Assembly (NCBI GenBank): GCA_026122225.1
Contig: JANEZZ010001494.1
Location: 744,001 to 808,000, forward strand
DNA from: Heloderma charlesbogerti
Lineage: Eukaryota > Chordata > Lepidosauria > Squamata > Helodermatidae
DNA length: 64,000 nucleotides
Direction of reading: 5' to 3'
The notes under the pieces are model-generated. The model made no database searches. It saw only the letters and a program-made list of their open reading frames with translations, and was not told the origin of the DNA. The position numbers and the translations under genes were made by a program. Every line of letters begins with the position of its first letter. The first letter of the stretch is position 1. Below, in pieces: positions 43,662 through 54,940 of this stretch.

Positions 43662-43880
43662 TTACATTGATCTCCCACCTTTTCCCCTCTTGCATGGAAA
43701 CCAAGGTGGCTTACATGATCCTCCTCTCCATTTTATCCTCACAACAACCATGTGAGGTAGCTAAGGTGGAGAGTCAGTGACAGGCCTAAAGTCACCTAGT
43801 GAGCTTCATGGGGACTAGAACCCGAAACTGCTAAGTCCCGGTCCAGCACTCTAACCACTACACCACACTGGCTCCACAGC
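43628..43880 (-). mobile_element. MIR/CORE-like tRNA-derived SINE with (TTTA)n
   Basis: A (TTTA)n run at 43629-43663 is the 3' tail. Then CCTCCTCTCCATTTTATCCT, CACAACAACCATGTGAGGTA, and the tRNA-like head CACTCTAACCACTACACCAC. Confidence 0.8.
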
Positions 43881-44076
43881 ACATCTGAAGGGCACCAGGT
43901 TTGGGGAAGGCTGTTCTGTGTTACTAGGTACAGCGAACATGATTCCAGGCCAGCTGCATAAGGCCCAAGTTCTAAACTTGCTTTGAACAGCTTTCAGCCT
44001 CCACGGTCTCTCCGCAGAGACTGATCTGTTCTTCCTCTGCTTCGTGACTGATCTTTTCCTCTTGGCTTCTTTCCAG

Positions 44077-44201
44077 AGTGTACGAGATCCTTCCGGAGCC
44101 TCCATTGCCCTCTTCACTGCCAAGCTGCACCATCCCAACAAAAGCGTCCAGCATGTGGTACTCCAGGCGCTCTTCTACTTGCTGGATAGGGCTGTGGAGA
44201 G
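44077..44201 (+). CDS. PTPN9: PTPN9 exon 4
   Basis: Acceptor ttccag, donor GTGAGTAG. 41 codons plus two bases (phase 2 out). Encodes SVRDPSGASIALFTAKLHHP followed by NKSVQHVVLQALFYLLDRAV, part of the CRAL-TRIO alpha/beta core. The last two bases, AG, combine with the C of exon 5 to make Ser. Confidence 0.95.
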
Positions 44202-44484
44202 GTGAGTAGGACCTTTGCAGTCCTGCAAGGCATTTGTTTTCTTTGGCTTGCTGCGCATTAAGAATGAGGAAGGGGTTTCCCCCCTCCCTCGCCTTCTACA
44301 GCCTGTGTGCGATTCTTTTTTGCTGTCACAAATCTTTGATTTTTATTTCTATTTTTTTAGTTTTGCCCTGCAATCTGACAAAGGGGTTGATCCAAACAAA
44401 GAAAACGAGTTCTGCTTAATTTAAGTGGATGAAACTTCTGTCAAATCCCCTCTCTCTGCCTAACCTACCTTACAGGATTGTTGT

Positions 44485-44808
44485 GATGATGTGGTGGTGG
44501 TGGTGGTAAGATAGGGTCTGGGGGCCATAGGAGTTTTTGGATTCTTAGATCTGAGGCTGGAGACAGGACTCTCTGACCTCGGACCCAGAAGTCCGAGCTC
44601 CCCGCCCCGCCCCTTCCCTACCCCACCCTGTCCCCCTGGAGAGAACCACAGTGGCTGCCTCTACAAGCTCAAAATTGCCCATCTAGCAAAAACTCAGAGA
44701 GGGGGGAGTGCCGAAGCAAAGATCACCTCCACAGTCCTGCTGCTCTGCATAGGATGCCCATCGGCCTCCAAGTTAGGAGGCTGATGGGCATCCAGATAGG
44801 ACTGTGCC
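44485..44808 (+). mobile_element. MITE-like repeat, related to 42566-43018
   Basis: GAGAGAACCACAGTGGCTGC, CCCATCTAGCAAAAACTCAG and a right end AGGACTGTGCCC followed by TAA. Confidence 0.45.
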
Positions 44809-45570
44809 CTAAGTACACTTTAGTGCCTCATTCAAACAAATAGATCTGCATTATCCCATCAAAATAAACAGGAATACGTTAACGGAGAATGTCAAAAAGG
44901 TTAATTCAGTGTAAGGCATCAGAACAAATATCCACTGATTGGCAGGCCTATTTCTAAATGTATAACAACAGTGGCCAGTTCATTAGCTCCTTGGAGGGGG
45001 GAAAAATCTGTGAACTAACGCTACCGCTTCATGCATCTGATGGAGTGGGTGTGAGGCTGTGAAAATGCATGCCACAAGAAATGTGTTCATCTTTAGGGTG
45101 CCACATACATCTCTTCATTTTAAAACAACGTTGGCTGTAAAAAGGTAACCCATCTGTAATGCCTCCAGCTAGTTAATCTGCTAGGACAGTGGTGTGAGCC
45201 CTTTTAGATCTAAAAGCTAAAATTGCTTTAAATAATATAGGCAAAGGCCCGATTCTGACTGACATTTGAAACTTCATGGATCGAGGTTTATGAAACGGTG
45301 AACAAGCATTGGGTCTGGTGCTCCTCCCATTGTCCCTCTGTTCCCCGCCCCACTCCCGGGTTCTGTGCTCGATTTGGCACAAAAATCCTGGCTTGTATTA
45401 CGTCAGGGTTTCCCATTATGTTTGAAACAGGGAGCTCTGGCTTACTGTTGCTGAGACTAGTGGAGGGGAAACTGGTTTATGAAACCCTGGACAGTTATCC
45501 AGATCGGTCTACTCTGTGCTGTATGCCTTTTCTCTCTCTACGTGTAGCGATACTCACATTTCTCTCCAAA
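44809..45570 (+). other. PTPN9 intron 4, nothing recognised
   Basis: No supported feature. Confidence 0.35.
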
Positions 45571-45574
45571 TTTA

Positions 45575-45960
45575 TTTATTTTATTTGTGATATTTATATA
45601 CCGCTAAATATAATAGAATCCCTAAGCGGTTCACATATAAATATTAAAATCACATTTAACATACAGTATTAAAAACACAACATTGAAAACAATTCCAGTT
45701 ACGATAAAAGCCATACACGGAGCAGTAAGATGGTACGGCAGGATTGATTTAATTACAGCGCAGGGAAAGCCTGGGTGAGCAAGTATGTTTTCAGGAGGCG
45801 TTGGGAGATGCTACGTTTTCTGCCTCCCGAACTATACAAAGGAGGGTTTTCCAAAGGGTGGATGATGCTGCCGTCAGGGCATTGCGTGGCAACATTCCGC
45901 TAGCTTCGGAGTGACCAGCAAGGCCTGACAATCTTAAAGGTTGGCTAATCCTGGTAGAAG
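45575..45960 (-). mobile_element. L2-like LINE 3' end
   Basis: TTTATATACCGCTAAATATA, AGCGGTTCACATATAAATAT, and on the reverse strand a degraded GGKPPFV-like coding end. It ends about 110 bases before exon 5. Confidence 0.5.
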
Positions 45961-46068
45961 TGACATGTTATCAGTACAGATCAGTGTGTTATTCCGCAAA
46001 TAGTGATTTGCGCTCCCTCTCTCTTCTCCCGCTTCCCCACCTGTCACCCCACTGCCCCCAATACTCAG

Positions 46069-46174
46069 CTTCGAAACTCAGAGGAATGGCCTGGTATTTA
46101 TATACGACATGGCGGGCTCCCACTATACCAACTTTGAGCTGGATCTCAGCAAGAAGATTCTCAACCTATTGAAG
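46069..46174 (+). CDS. PTPN9: PTPN9 exon 5
   Basis: Acceptor actcag, donor GTAAAG. One base completes the split Ser codon, then 35 codons. Encodes FETQRNGLVFIYDMAGSHYT and NFELDLSKKILNLLK, including the conserved FIYDM strand of Sec14 domains. The donor GTAAAGGG is weaker than its neighbours but the frame and the match continue exactly into exon 6. Confidence 0.95.
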
Positions 46175-46477
46175 GTAAAGGGAAGAATGGGTCGCATGGG
46201 CCTAGAGTCTTGGGCCCCTCGGGACTCCCCCCTGCTCATTCGGCATGTGGTTGGTTGTTTTTTTAAAAAGCTTTGCTACAAGGTCACGTTGGTTTGTTGA
46301 TGTCATGGCGTGACAGCAGCAGGTGGGAGTGGGGAATTGTCCAAAGTGGAACAAAAATGGGAGGAGGAGGCTAGGCTGCTTGTTGCTCTGAAGAATGGCA
46401 GAGAGTCCCTGGGGAGAGTATTTCACAAATGAGGGGCCACCACTGAGAAGGCCTTGTCTCTAGTTGCTATGAAGCAG

Positions 46478-46567
46478 CTCTTTTTAATTTGTGTGAACTG
46501 CCCAGAGAGCTTTGGGTGGTAGAGAAATTGAATGAGTGAGTGAGTGAGTGAGTGAATGAATGAGTGA
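46478..46567 (+). mobile_element. L2-type LINE 3' tail with (GAGT)n
   Basis: TTTAATTTGTGTGAACTGCC, CAGAGAGCTTTGGGTGG and GAAATTGAATGAGTGAGTGA. Confidence 0.6.
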
Positions 46568-47330
46568 TTCTAATCAAAACAATCAGGACTTGCAACAGAA
46601 TGTTCCATGTTGCAACAAAATGTTACTTGCAACAAAAAAGCCACACCCTTTTCCCATTTACTCTATTCCATTTCCTCTTCCTTCTCTGTTCTTCTCCCCA
46701 CACCTTGAGCACACAGCATTCTGAGGCCACTGAGCATACTCAGACATCAGTGCCCTGTTTCTTGGATTTTTTCCCCACTTTAAGGGTTGTTTCCCCTCCA
46801 CACTAAATTTTTTTAAATTGTTCTGCAAACTCTGGGGTTCCCACATGCTTGCTGATACCTTGCTGATACCTCCACCTTGTGCGTGGATGGTACCATTTTG
46901 GTTACAAAGACGGTGGGCAGGAAGTTTTGCATTTTATATGCTCAGACTTTTTATTTTTATTTTTGCTTCTTGGGAAGTGTATTTCTTTTTAATGAAGAAT
47001 CTTTTGCAATTCCTTTTTTTGGAGTGAGAGAATGCCCCCCACCTTCTCAGGTGGTTTGACATCAGTCATTTTTACCAAGCCTGCTGTCCAAATAATGTCA
47101 AGAGATTAGTCTCTACTAGTTGAAGGAAGAATCTACTTTTTGAGGAAGGCAGGTGGGAAGATTCAAATACAGGTCCCGGTTTGAAATATTTTGCCTGTAC
47201 AGAATGCTGAAGGGAGTTGGCTTTGGCCGTATCTGAAATATCAAACCTAAAAATCATCTATTTTTCTCTTGAATGCATACACCAGTTAAACTGGCGATGC
47301 AGTATGGTAGTTCAAGTGCAATTAATCAGA
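46568..47330 (+). other. PTPN9 intron 5, nothing recognised
   Basis: No supported feature. Confidence 0.35.
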
Positions 47331-47334
47331 GTTA

Positions 47335-47528
47335 GGAACAAAGGAAGCTGTCTTAATACTGAGTCGAACCTTGGTCCATCTAGCCCAGTATTGTCAATAC
47401 TGACGGGCAGCAGATCTCCAGGGTTCTTTCAGGATTCTTTCCTAAACCTACCTGGAGATGCTGGGGATCAAACCGGGGACCTGCTGCATTCAAAGCATGT
47501 GCTCTACCACTACGCTACGGCTCCTCCC
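47335..47528 (-). mobile_element. tRNA-derived SINE
   Basis: GGAACAAAGGAAGCTGTCTT, TGGTCCATCTAGCCCAGTAT, GGGGATCAAACCGGGGACC and CTCTACCACTACGCTACGGC, i.e. 3' end to A box on the reverse strand. Confidence 0.7.
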
Positions 47529-47593
47529 AGTTGGGGGCCCCAGATCTCAGTCTCAGCTCTACTGATAATTATGTGGTTGTGTAGAGAAGCAAG

Positions 47594-47690
47594 ATCTCCA
47601 GATGTTTGGGACTGCAACTCCCAGCATTCCTAACCATTGGCTATGTTGGCAGGGGCTTATGGGAGATGAAGTCCAAAAATCTAGAGACCT
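47594..47690. mobile_element. foldback MITE, CAGCCTTCCCCAACC family (ends lost)
   Basis: TTTGGGACTGCAACTCCCAG pairs with GGGAGATGAAGTCCAAAAAT. Confidence 0.55.
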
Positions 47691-47711
47691 ATCTACAGCC
47701 GTGGTGCAGAG

Positions 47712-48060
47712 AAATCATAGAGCTGGAGAGGGTTTTCTTGGCCATCTAGTCCAACCCACCCTGCTTGATATAGGAAAACCAGAGCTGAAGCATCCCCAAA
47801 AGATAGATGGCTGCCCAACCTTTGCTTGGAGACCCGCAAGGGAGAGTCTACCACCCCTCCTGGTAATTGGTTTCATTGCCCAACTGCTCTCACCGCTAAG
47901 AAGTTTCCCCTAATGTTCAAATGAAATCTACCCTCCTGTAACTTAGGCCCATCAGATTTAGTCTTGTCCTCCAGGGCAGCAGAGAACAAGGCTTTGCCTT
48001 CTTTGCCTTCTTCTGTGCGACAACCCTTGAGGGATTTGACAAGTGGTCTCATATCTCCTC
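47712..48060 (-). mobile_element. CR1 LINE 3' end
   Basis: GAAATCATAGAGCTGGAGAG, GGCCATCTAGTCCAACCCAC and CTAAGAAGTTTCCCCTAATG on the reverse strand of a CR1 terminus. Confidence 0.75.
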
Positions 48061-48780
48061 CACATGGAACCTTGCAAGTGCTCTCCCCACAAACGTATTG
48101 CTAGCCCAGAAGGATCCACATGGAAACAGCAAGTCCCTTGGCTCCGAGGGCCCAGTGGTTTACCTCCACTTATTTGTGGTAATTGTTCACATTGTTCTGC
48201 TTTGATGGTAATAACTTGGTGATGCAGAACAGAGGATGTTTCCACCCATACAAGAATACCAAGATGGTATCCCAGAAATGTCCTTTGATGATCCGTCCCC
48301 TGCTCCCCCAAGGCCTCGGGGAAGTGACATAACTACTCTCAGCAAGTTTATCCACTGAGTCTGAAAGCATTAATTGGCAGATGCAATGCAGTTTAATTAA
48401 TGAATCACAGATACGAAATGTGGACTTTTAATCCAAGCGGTCATAACCCTTGACATGATGACCGAAGGGCGACGGCACTTGTGTAAACAGCCTGTTTCCT
48501 CTTCATGGTTCAATCAAGGCATTTGAAGCCATTTCCCAGAAAAATCAAAAGCATCCATTTCCTGTATTTAAACATCCTTTTTTAAAAAGAAACACCATGA
48601 GTATTTGAAGTACTAAAAATAGTTTCATCCAATTAAAAATGAGTGAGTTAATTGACCTGGAGAAGCTGAGGGCCTGTTTTGAAGTTGTAGCCTATGTGAA
48701 TAGATAGCTCTCCTAATCTTTTAACCATACTTAGAAGAACGGATAGTGGGACTGTATTATTTGAAGGAAGAATCTACTTA
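48061..48780 (+). other. PTPN9 intron 5, unassigned
   Basis: Near its end, two similar blocks (GAAGAACGGATAGTGGGAC at about 48735 and GGAGAACAGACAGTGGGAC at about 48781) form a diverged direct repeat. Confidence 0.4.
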
Positions 48781-48792
48781 GGAGAACAGACA

Positions 48793-50349
48793 GTGGGACA
48801 GGGGGCCAACATCCCCTTCCTGGGCAAGGTGCTTGAGCGGGTGGTTGTAGGACAGCTCCAGGCACTGTTGAATGAAACGGATTATCTAGATCCATTTCAA
48901 TTGGGCTTCAGGCCTGGTTTTGGAATGAAAACTGCCTTGGTCGCCCTGTGGGATGACCTCTGCCGGGAGAGGGACAGGGGGAGTGCGACCCTGTTGATTC
49001 TCCTGGACCTCTCAGCTGCTTTCGATACCATCGAGCATGGTATCCTTCTGGATAGGTTGTCTGGGTTGGGAGTTGGAGGCACTGCACTACAGTGGTTCCG
49101 CTCCTACTTGGATGGCCGATTCCAGAAGGTGGTGCTGGGGGATTATTGCTCTGAGCCATGGCAATTGTGCCATGGGGTTCCACAGGGCTCTGTTTTATCC
49201 CCCATGCTGTTTAACATCAACATGAAACCGCTGGGGGAGGTTATCCGGAGGTGTGGGCTGAGGTGCCATCAATATGCAGATGACACCCAGCTCTACATCT
49301 CTTTCTCATCAAAACCAGGTAAGGCAGTGGCTGTTCTGAATCAGTGCCTGGGCACAGTAATGGACTGGATGAGGGCCAGTAAACTGAAACTCAATCCAGA
49401 CAAGATGGAGGTACTGTTAGTGGGTGGTTCGTCTGCCCGGCTAAGTGTTATTCAAGCTGTTCTGGAGGGGGTTGCACTCCGCCTAAAGGACCAGGTTCGT
49501 AGTTTGGGGGTGCTCTTGGATCCAGAACTGTCACTTGAGGCACAGGTGAACTCAGTGGCATGGAGCACTTTTTATCAGCTTAGGCTGGTATACCAACTAC
49601 GCCCTTATCTGGACAGAGATAGCCTTGCTACAGTTATCCATGCTCTGATAACTTCTCGTCTGGATTACTGCAATGCGTTATATGTGGGGCTGCCTTTGAA
49701 AACGGTCCGGAAACTTCAGCTGGTCCAAAATAGGGCAGCAAGATTGTTAACAGGGACTGGCCTGCGAGCTCATATTACGCCAGTACTTTTCCAGCTGCAC
49801 TGGCTGCCAGTCCATTTCCGGGCCCGATTCAAAGTGCTGGTGTTAACATTCAAAGCCCTTAACGGCTTGGGGCCAGGTTACCTGAAGGATCGCCTCCTCC
49901 CATATGTGCCTGCCCGGACCTTACGATCATCGTCAGCGGCCCTTCTCCGTGAGCCCCTGCCAAAGGAAGTGAGGTGGGTGGCTACTAGGTGGAGGGCTTT
50001 TTCTGCTGTGGCACCCGGCTCTGGAATGAGCTCCCTAGTGAGGTTCGCCTGGCGCCTACATTGTATTCCTTTTGGCGCCAGGTGAAGACCTTTTTATTTT
50101 CCCAGGCATTTTAGCATTTTAGCTTTCTAAATTTTTATCTTTGCTGTTTTAAATCTGTATTTTAAACTCCTGCACTGCTGCTAGGTTTTATTGTGGTTGT
50201 ATTGTTATATTGTGGTTTTAATGTTCTATATATTTTAAATTGTTTTATTGTGTGTTGTTTGGTTTTAATTTTTGTGAACCGCCCAGAGAGCTTCGGCTAT
50301 TGGGCGGTATAGAAATGAAATGAATGAATGAATGAATAAATAAATAAAA
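48793..50349 (+). mobile_element. L2-type LINE with 430-codon open RT frame
   Basis: Open from 48793 to 50085. RT motifs in order: NIPFLGKVLERVV, FQLGFRPGFGMKTALVAL, LLDLSAAFDTIEHGIL, GVPQGSVLSPMLFN, the catalytic HQYADDTQLY (TATGCAGATGAC at 49273-49284), and C-terminal LDYCNALYVGLPLKTVRKLQ and LHWLPVHFRARFKVL. The endonuclease half is missing (5' truncation, usual for LINEs). One base appears lost in the C-run near 50012, which shifts the last coding stretch out of frame. The 3' UTR ends GGGCGGTATAGAAATGAAAT and an (AATGAATAAATA) tail. It is a non-LTR retrotransposon, not a host gene, and a relatively young insertion. Confidence 0.92.
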
Positions 50350-50439
50350 TTATTTCTCCCTCAGCCCCCTTTGTGCATCCATTTCTGCCCCACCCCTATC
50401 CCCCAGCTGGTTTCAACCATGGTTAAGTGTCATGTTATC

Positions 50440-50530
50440 ACTGCTGTTAACTTGGGTTTGCACCACTGAGTATGCTGTACTGCCCAAGAGCTTCAGCTAC
50501 TGGGCGATATAGAAGTGTAATAAATTAATA
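50440..50530 (+). mobile_element. LINE 3' tail fragment
   Basis: GTACTGCCCAAGAGCTTCAG and GGGCGATATAGAAGTGTAAT: an L2-like terminus. Confidence 0.5.
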
Positions 50531-50724
50531 CCTGTGATTTGAAACCAGCTGGTTTATCACAAACTTTACCTTTTGCTTGTCATAGCTGCTTAGTCCCATG
50601 TGTCTCTCCTGCTATCCTTCTGTATATGTATAGGTATAGTTTGGTGTAGATGCCAACCAAGGATAACCCTTCATCTCTCTGATGAAGTGGACTCTAATCC
50701 ACAGAAGTCTATGCTAGTTTGCAT

Positions 50725-51015
50725 GTCATGACAACCCAGAGTATGCATTGAGTATGGGTTGTTGCTGAATCATGGGTTGTCATTATGTTCGAACCCTGCA
50801 CTATGGTTTAACCATGGGTTGTTAACCACAAACAACCCAGGAAGAGCGCTCATGGTTTGTCATTGGGTTTTGAACTCTGGGTTGTTTGTGGTTAACAATC
50901 TATAGTTAACCCATAGTGTAGGGTTCGCACATAATGACAATCCACGATTCAGTGGCAACCCATACCCAATTCATGTTCAACCCGTATTCTTGATTGTTGT
51001 TATGTGTGAACTGGG
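50725..51015. mobile_element. foldback MITE, GGGTTGTT family
   Basis: ATTATGTTCGAACCCTGCAC and GTTAACCACAAACAACCCA at the left, and TGGGTTGTTTGTGGTTAAC with GTAGGGTTCGCACATAAT at the right, pair over nearly 60 bases. Confidence 0.75.
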
Positions 51016-51028
51016 TCTAAATCTTTTA

Positions 51029-51030
<2 letters not shown>

Positions 51031-51075
<45 letters not shown>
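51031..51075. repeat. (AT)n microsatellite
   Basis: 45 bases of uninterrupted AT. Confidence 0.95.
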
Positions 51076-51078
<3 letters not shown>

Positions 51079-51730
51079 GCTTCAGCACCTTAGTGTTAAC
51101 TCGCTGACATTGAGTGCCAACTTGAGTCTTAACCATCCTGATTTACTTGCGTGGGAGCAAATAGCTGCAAAGTTACATTCCAGTCCAGCTTTCTAAATTC
51201 TGAATGTTTGAGTTTGTTTGTTTGTCTGCTCGCTCCTATAGAGCTGTGAAATCTAATTTTGCTATCTTCTCATATGCTTTGGTCTCCCTCTGTTGGCCAC
51301 AGAAAAAGAAATCAGAAAGTTGAGAGAGTGGGTGCGGTTGATGGGTGCATTGCTTGTCATTGAGATGAAAACGTTTTTATGTGTTCTCCCCAAACCCCAT
51401 GCTTCCTAGATGTCATATTACCCCTATGGTTATGTTTTCTATTGATTAAATGCCCTTTTGATCCTGGGAGATGCACCAGCTGAATCCCAGAACCTCTGAC
51501 GGTCTTTTTGGATCATGTTCCCTAACCCGTAGAGTGAGCACATGGAGGAGAGAGCAGGATCACGTCACTTTCCCTGTCTCTGATGTCAGCCCATCCTGCT
51601 GTACTTGACATCTGCATGTAGAGCCAAAAGTCTGAAAAGAGGCTTCCATGGTCTTCCTAACTGTGTGGTTCACCTGTGTGCTTTGCAGAACGAAAGCAAA
51701 ACAATCTGGGGAGAGGCAAAATGGGCAGGG

Positions 51731-51950
51731 GTGCTTCCAGATGAGGCTTTTATGAGGCCATTGCTCTGTGTCACTTATGGAATTTTACAGGGGGTCCAGA
51801 TGTCATCATCTTCCACTTGTAACCCTCCCGTGTTTTCCCTCTGCTCCTTTAGTCTTTTTTTCCTTTTCTGTGGAAAATCTGTTAAGGAGGGGGAAAAATG
51901 GAATGGCTATACAATGCCTTCTAATTGGTAATGCTAGGAGCCCTCCATCA
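51731..51950 (+). mobile_element. GGTGCTTCCAGA-family element
   Basis: GGTGCTTCCAGATGAGGCTT, TTCCACTTGTAACCCTCCCG and CTGTTAAGGAGGGGGAAAA. It aligns with both ends of 41665-42200. Confidence 0.5.
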
Positions 51951-51984
51951 GGAAGTTCCTTCCTGAATCAGGCTGACCTGGTAT

Positions 51985-52460
51985 GGTTATCCATGCCACA
52001 GTTACATCATGTCTAGACTACTGCAATACGCTCTACATAGGGCTACCCCAGAAGAGTGTCTGGAAGCTTCTATCGGTGCAAAATGTAACAGCCAGGCTGC
52101 TAACTGATGCATAGTATTGGGTCCGTATTACACCTGTCCTGAAAGACAGACTCAGTTTCCAGACTCGATTCAAGGTGTTGGGCTTAACCTTTGAAGCCCA
52201 AACGGCTTAGGACCTAGCTGTCTAAGGGATTGCCTGTCTTGCTATGAACCTGCCTGAGTATTAAGATCTTTAGGAGAGCCCTTCTGAGGTCACCATTACC
52301 TGCAGAGGCCCAATGATTGGGCATGTGTGAAAGGGCTTTCTCCTGTGTTGTCCCCAAACTATGGACTAGACTCCCTCAAGAACTACACTTGGTCCCCACT
52401 CTGCTTGCTTTTAGAAAGGGTGTGATGTATACTGCCTTGAGGGATTTTTAGCAGATAGGG
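51985..52460 (+). mobile_element. degraded L2/CR1-type LINE 3' end
   Basis: Decayed coding (a SRLDYCNTLYIGLPQK-like reading near 52010-52060 and a KVLGLTFEA-like reading near 52170), with indels throughout. It is older than the element at 48.8 kb. Confidence 0.65.
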
Positions 52461-52461
52461 C

Positions 52462-52598
52462 AATACATATATATATATATACACATATACATACATACAT
52501 ACATACATATAAATACATACATATATATACATACATACATACACACATATACACACACACACACATATATATATACACACACACACATATATATACAC

Positions 52599-52657
<59 letters not shown>

Positions 52658-52680
52658 TAAATAAAATAAAATAATAAATC
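52462..52680. repeat. compound (TA)/(CA)/(CATA) microsatellite
   Basis: About 220 bases of alternating purine-pyrimidine, ending in a TA run of about 30 bases and an AAATAAAATAAA tail. It ends 142 bases before exon 6 and probably grew from the tail of the preceding LINE. Confidence 0.9.
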
Positions 52681-52822
52681 AGCACCAAGGGAGGGTAGCA
52701 AGGTGGTGAATTCTCCCAGCATTAATCAGGTATGTGTGTGCCAGTGGCAGCCTTCCATTGCTGTCTAGTGACTGAGAATGTTGCACATGATACAGGCATA
52801 TTTCTTCCTTACATCTTCCCAG

Positions 52823-52933
52823 GGAGCATTTCCAGCCCGCCTCAAGAAGGTCTTCATCGTAGGCGCTCCCATGTGGTTCCGAGTTCCTTACTCCATCATC
52901 AGCCTGCTGCTTAAAGAGAAACTCCGAGAAAGG
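52823..52933 (+). CDS. PTPN9: PTPN9 exon 6
   Basis: Acceptor ttcccag, 37 codons, donor GTGAGC. Encodes GAFPARLKKVFIVGAPMWFR and VPYSIISLLLKEKLRER. The P-ARLKK and N/G-AP-WF segments are the signature end of the CRAL-TRIO fold, around the gate of the lipid pocket. A plus-strand CR1 tail starts only about 65 bases downstream of the donor, and a TA/CA microsatellite ends about 150 bases upstream. Confidence 0.96.
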
Positions 52934-52997
52934 GTGAGCACGAAGGCCTTCGACTTGACAGGGATACGGTGGGGTGGGAAAGTGACCCTCCCAAGTT

Positions 52998-53275
52998 CAT
53001 GTGACTGTTTAGCACTCCCAGAGTGCAGGACACGGAAGAATGGGCTCAAGTGACAGGAAGCCAGATTCCGGCTGAACATCAGGAAAAACTTCCTGACTGT
53101 TAGAGCAATACGGCAATGGAACCGATGACCTAGGGAGGTGGTGGGCTCTCTCTCATTCAAGATGAGGCTGGACAGCCACCTGTTAGGGATGCTCTGACTT
53201 GGATTCCTTCACTGGGCAGGGGGTTAGACTTTGATGGTCTTATAGGCCCCTTCCAACCCTACTATTCTATGATTC
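52998..53275 (+). mobile_element. CR1 LINE 3' end
   Basis: CCAGATTCCGGCTGAACATC, AGGAAAAACTTCCTGACTG and the terminus CCAACCCTACTATTCTATGA. Confidence 0.85.
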
Positions 53276-53413
53276 CCCTGAATTCTCTGCATCTTGCAAG
53301 TTCCATGGCAAGACACATCAGTGCAGACAAGGCTCGCTGAAGGCAGAAAGTTTGAAATCCCTGGCTTTAACGTGTTTAACTGCTGTAAATTTAAGCCATG
53401 ATCACAGTATTTT

Positions 53414-53650
53414 ATGAGAGCCAGCATGGTGTACTGGTTGGAACATTGGACTAGGGCTGGGGAGACCCAGGTTCAAATCTCCACTCAGCCACCAAGCCAA
53501 CTCGGTGACCCTGGAGCACTCACTACTTCTCAGCCTAACCTACCTCACAGGGTTGTTGTGAGGATTAAAATAGTGGTGTGTGTGAATGTTGCCTTAAGCT
53601 CCTTAAAGGAAAGGTGGGATAGATAGGTAATTAAATAATACTACTACTAC
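53414..53650 (+). mobile_element. MIR/CORE-like tRNA-derived SINE
   Basis: CCAGCATGGTGTACTGGTTG, CCAGGTTCAAATCTCCACTC, CAGCCTAACCTACCTCACAG and AAGGTGGGATAGATAG, with an ATAATAATAAT tail. Confidence 0.75.
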
Positions 53651-53776
53651 TAATAATAATAATTGAAAGGGTAATGAAACAACATTATTGTTATTATTAC
53701 TATCATTATTATTTTAGCTATCTATCATTAGATGGTCAGAGACTTACTTTTTTGTTAGTTCGTTTTTTAAATATAA

Positions 53777-53926
53777 GGGTTCAATCCTAGGCATGTTTAG
53801 AGAGAGAAAAGTCCTACAAAAGTCCTACAGTTCTCAGCATGCCCCAGTCAACATGGCTGTCTGGAGGGAAGCCAGGAGCTGTATGTACGTTTACCCTAAA
53901 AAAAAAAAAGTCCTATCATTGCACCC
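53777..53926. mobile_element. foldback MITE with TAA target duplication
   Basis: GGGTTCAATCCTAGGCATG at the left and TCCTATCATTGCACCC at the right; TAA at 53774-53776 and 53927-53929. Confidence 0.65.
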
Positions 53927-53929
53927 TAA

Positions 53930-54430
53930 GTCACTAAGTCAGGCCTTCAAAGTTGCTAACAACTTAAAATTGGTACACAATTATATAAACAATAATAACT
54001 GCAATAACACAGTAATATCAGTATGAATATAATAATGTATAAAAACAATCACAGAAAAACAAGCAGCACAATATACGTAACAAAAACACAATGATTAGAA
54101 AACACATACTTCATGAGAGCCAGAAACTGAAATAAAACCAATTAAGGCCCCGAATCTGGTAAAATCAAATGGTTTTAACCATGCACCAAAAAGCCTGTCA
54201 TGTGGAGTGTCACATAAGCTTCCCATGGGAGGGAGTTATACAGTCTAGGTTCTGCTACCAAGGACACTCTTGTTTCACATCACCACCACTCACACTTCTG
54301 ATGGTGGCAGGACATGGAGGAAGACCTCTGCAGAAGAGCCTAGTCAGTGAGCAGGTTCATTTGGAAGGAGGTGGAGGAGATCCTTTCAGATACCCCATTT
54401 AACAAGCACTTTGAATTGTGCTCAGAGACA
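53930..54430 (+). mobile_element. LINE-like 3' remnants
   Basis: AAAAACAATCACAGAAAAAC, ACTTCTGATGGTGGCAGGAC and TTTAACAAGCACTTTGAATTG are typical of dispersed LINE 3' sequences in this window. Class and strand are uncertain. Confidence 0.35.
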
Positions 54431-54611
54431 AATCAGGACTTTGGTAATCTTCTGTCTGCAGTCTTGGCAGAAGCTCTCTTTAACTTTAAAGAGAGCTTTT
54501 AAAGTTTAATTTCCCATCCTCCTTAACCCGTCTCCTTGCTGTTCTCTTCAGTGCAGTTGTCTATGCATGGTTTGATGCAGCTCCATCTTTTTCTCTGGGC
54601 CCCCCATTTAG

Positions 54612-54940
54612 GTTCAGATGGTGAAGATGTCGGAGCTGAGAGAGCACCTCCCCCAAGAGTGTCTTCCGGAGTACCTGGGCGGATCCCTCAAGCTGGATCC
54701 CCTCAGCTGGAACTGCAGGTTCCTCCCTCAGCAGAACGGTCACCCGGACCCTCTCGATGAGCTGATCCTGGTGCCACTGGCTTCCCCTCGTGACAATGGC
54801 TCGGTGCACGTCCCGGGGCCAAAAGCCATGACAGTGCAGGAGGTGCTGGAGCACGTGAATCAGAAGCAGAAGCGGGGCATCTACGAGGAGTACGAGGGCA
54901 TTCGGCGCAGGAATCCGTCGGGAACGTTTGTCTGCTCCTT
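54612..54940 (+). CDS. PTPN9: PTPN9 exon 7 (end of CRAL-TRIO and linker)
   Basis: Acceptor catttag, donor GTAAGTG, 109 codons plus two bases. It begins VQMVKMSELREHLPQECLPE and finishes the Sec14 domain (YLGGSLKLD). It then runs through the variable linker (NGHPDPLDELIL, SVHVPGPKAMTVQE) into GIYEEYEGIRRRNPSGTF, the start of the phosphatase domain. The linker around LASPRDNG differs most from mammals as I recall them, which is expected for a loop region. Confidence 0.95.

Noticed and set aside
48793..50085. 430-codon frame as a host gene or retron reverse transcriptase
   Set aside because: It has L2-type RT motifs and C-terminus, an L2 3' UTR and an (AATGAATAAATA) tail.
52383..52722. YIYIYI / YVCVCV minus-strand open frames
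   Set aside because: Pure translation of the TA/CA microsatellite.
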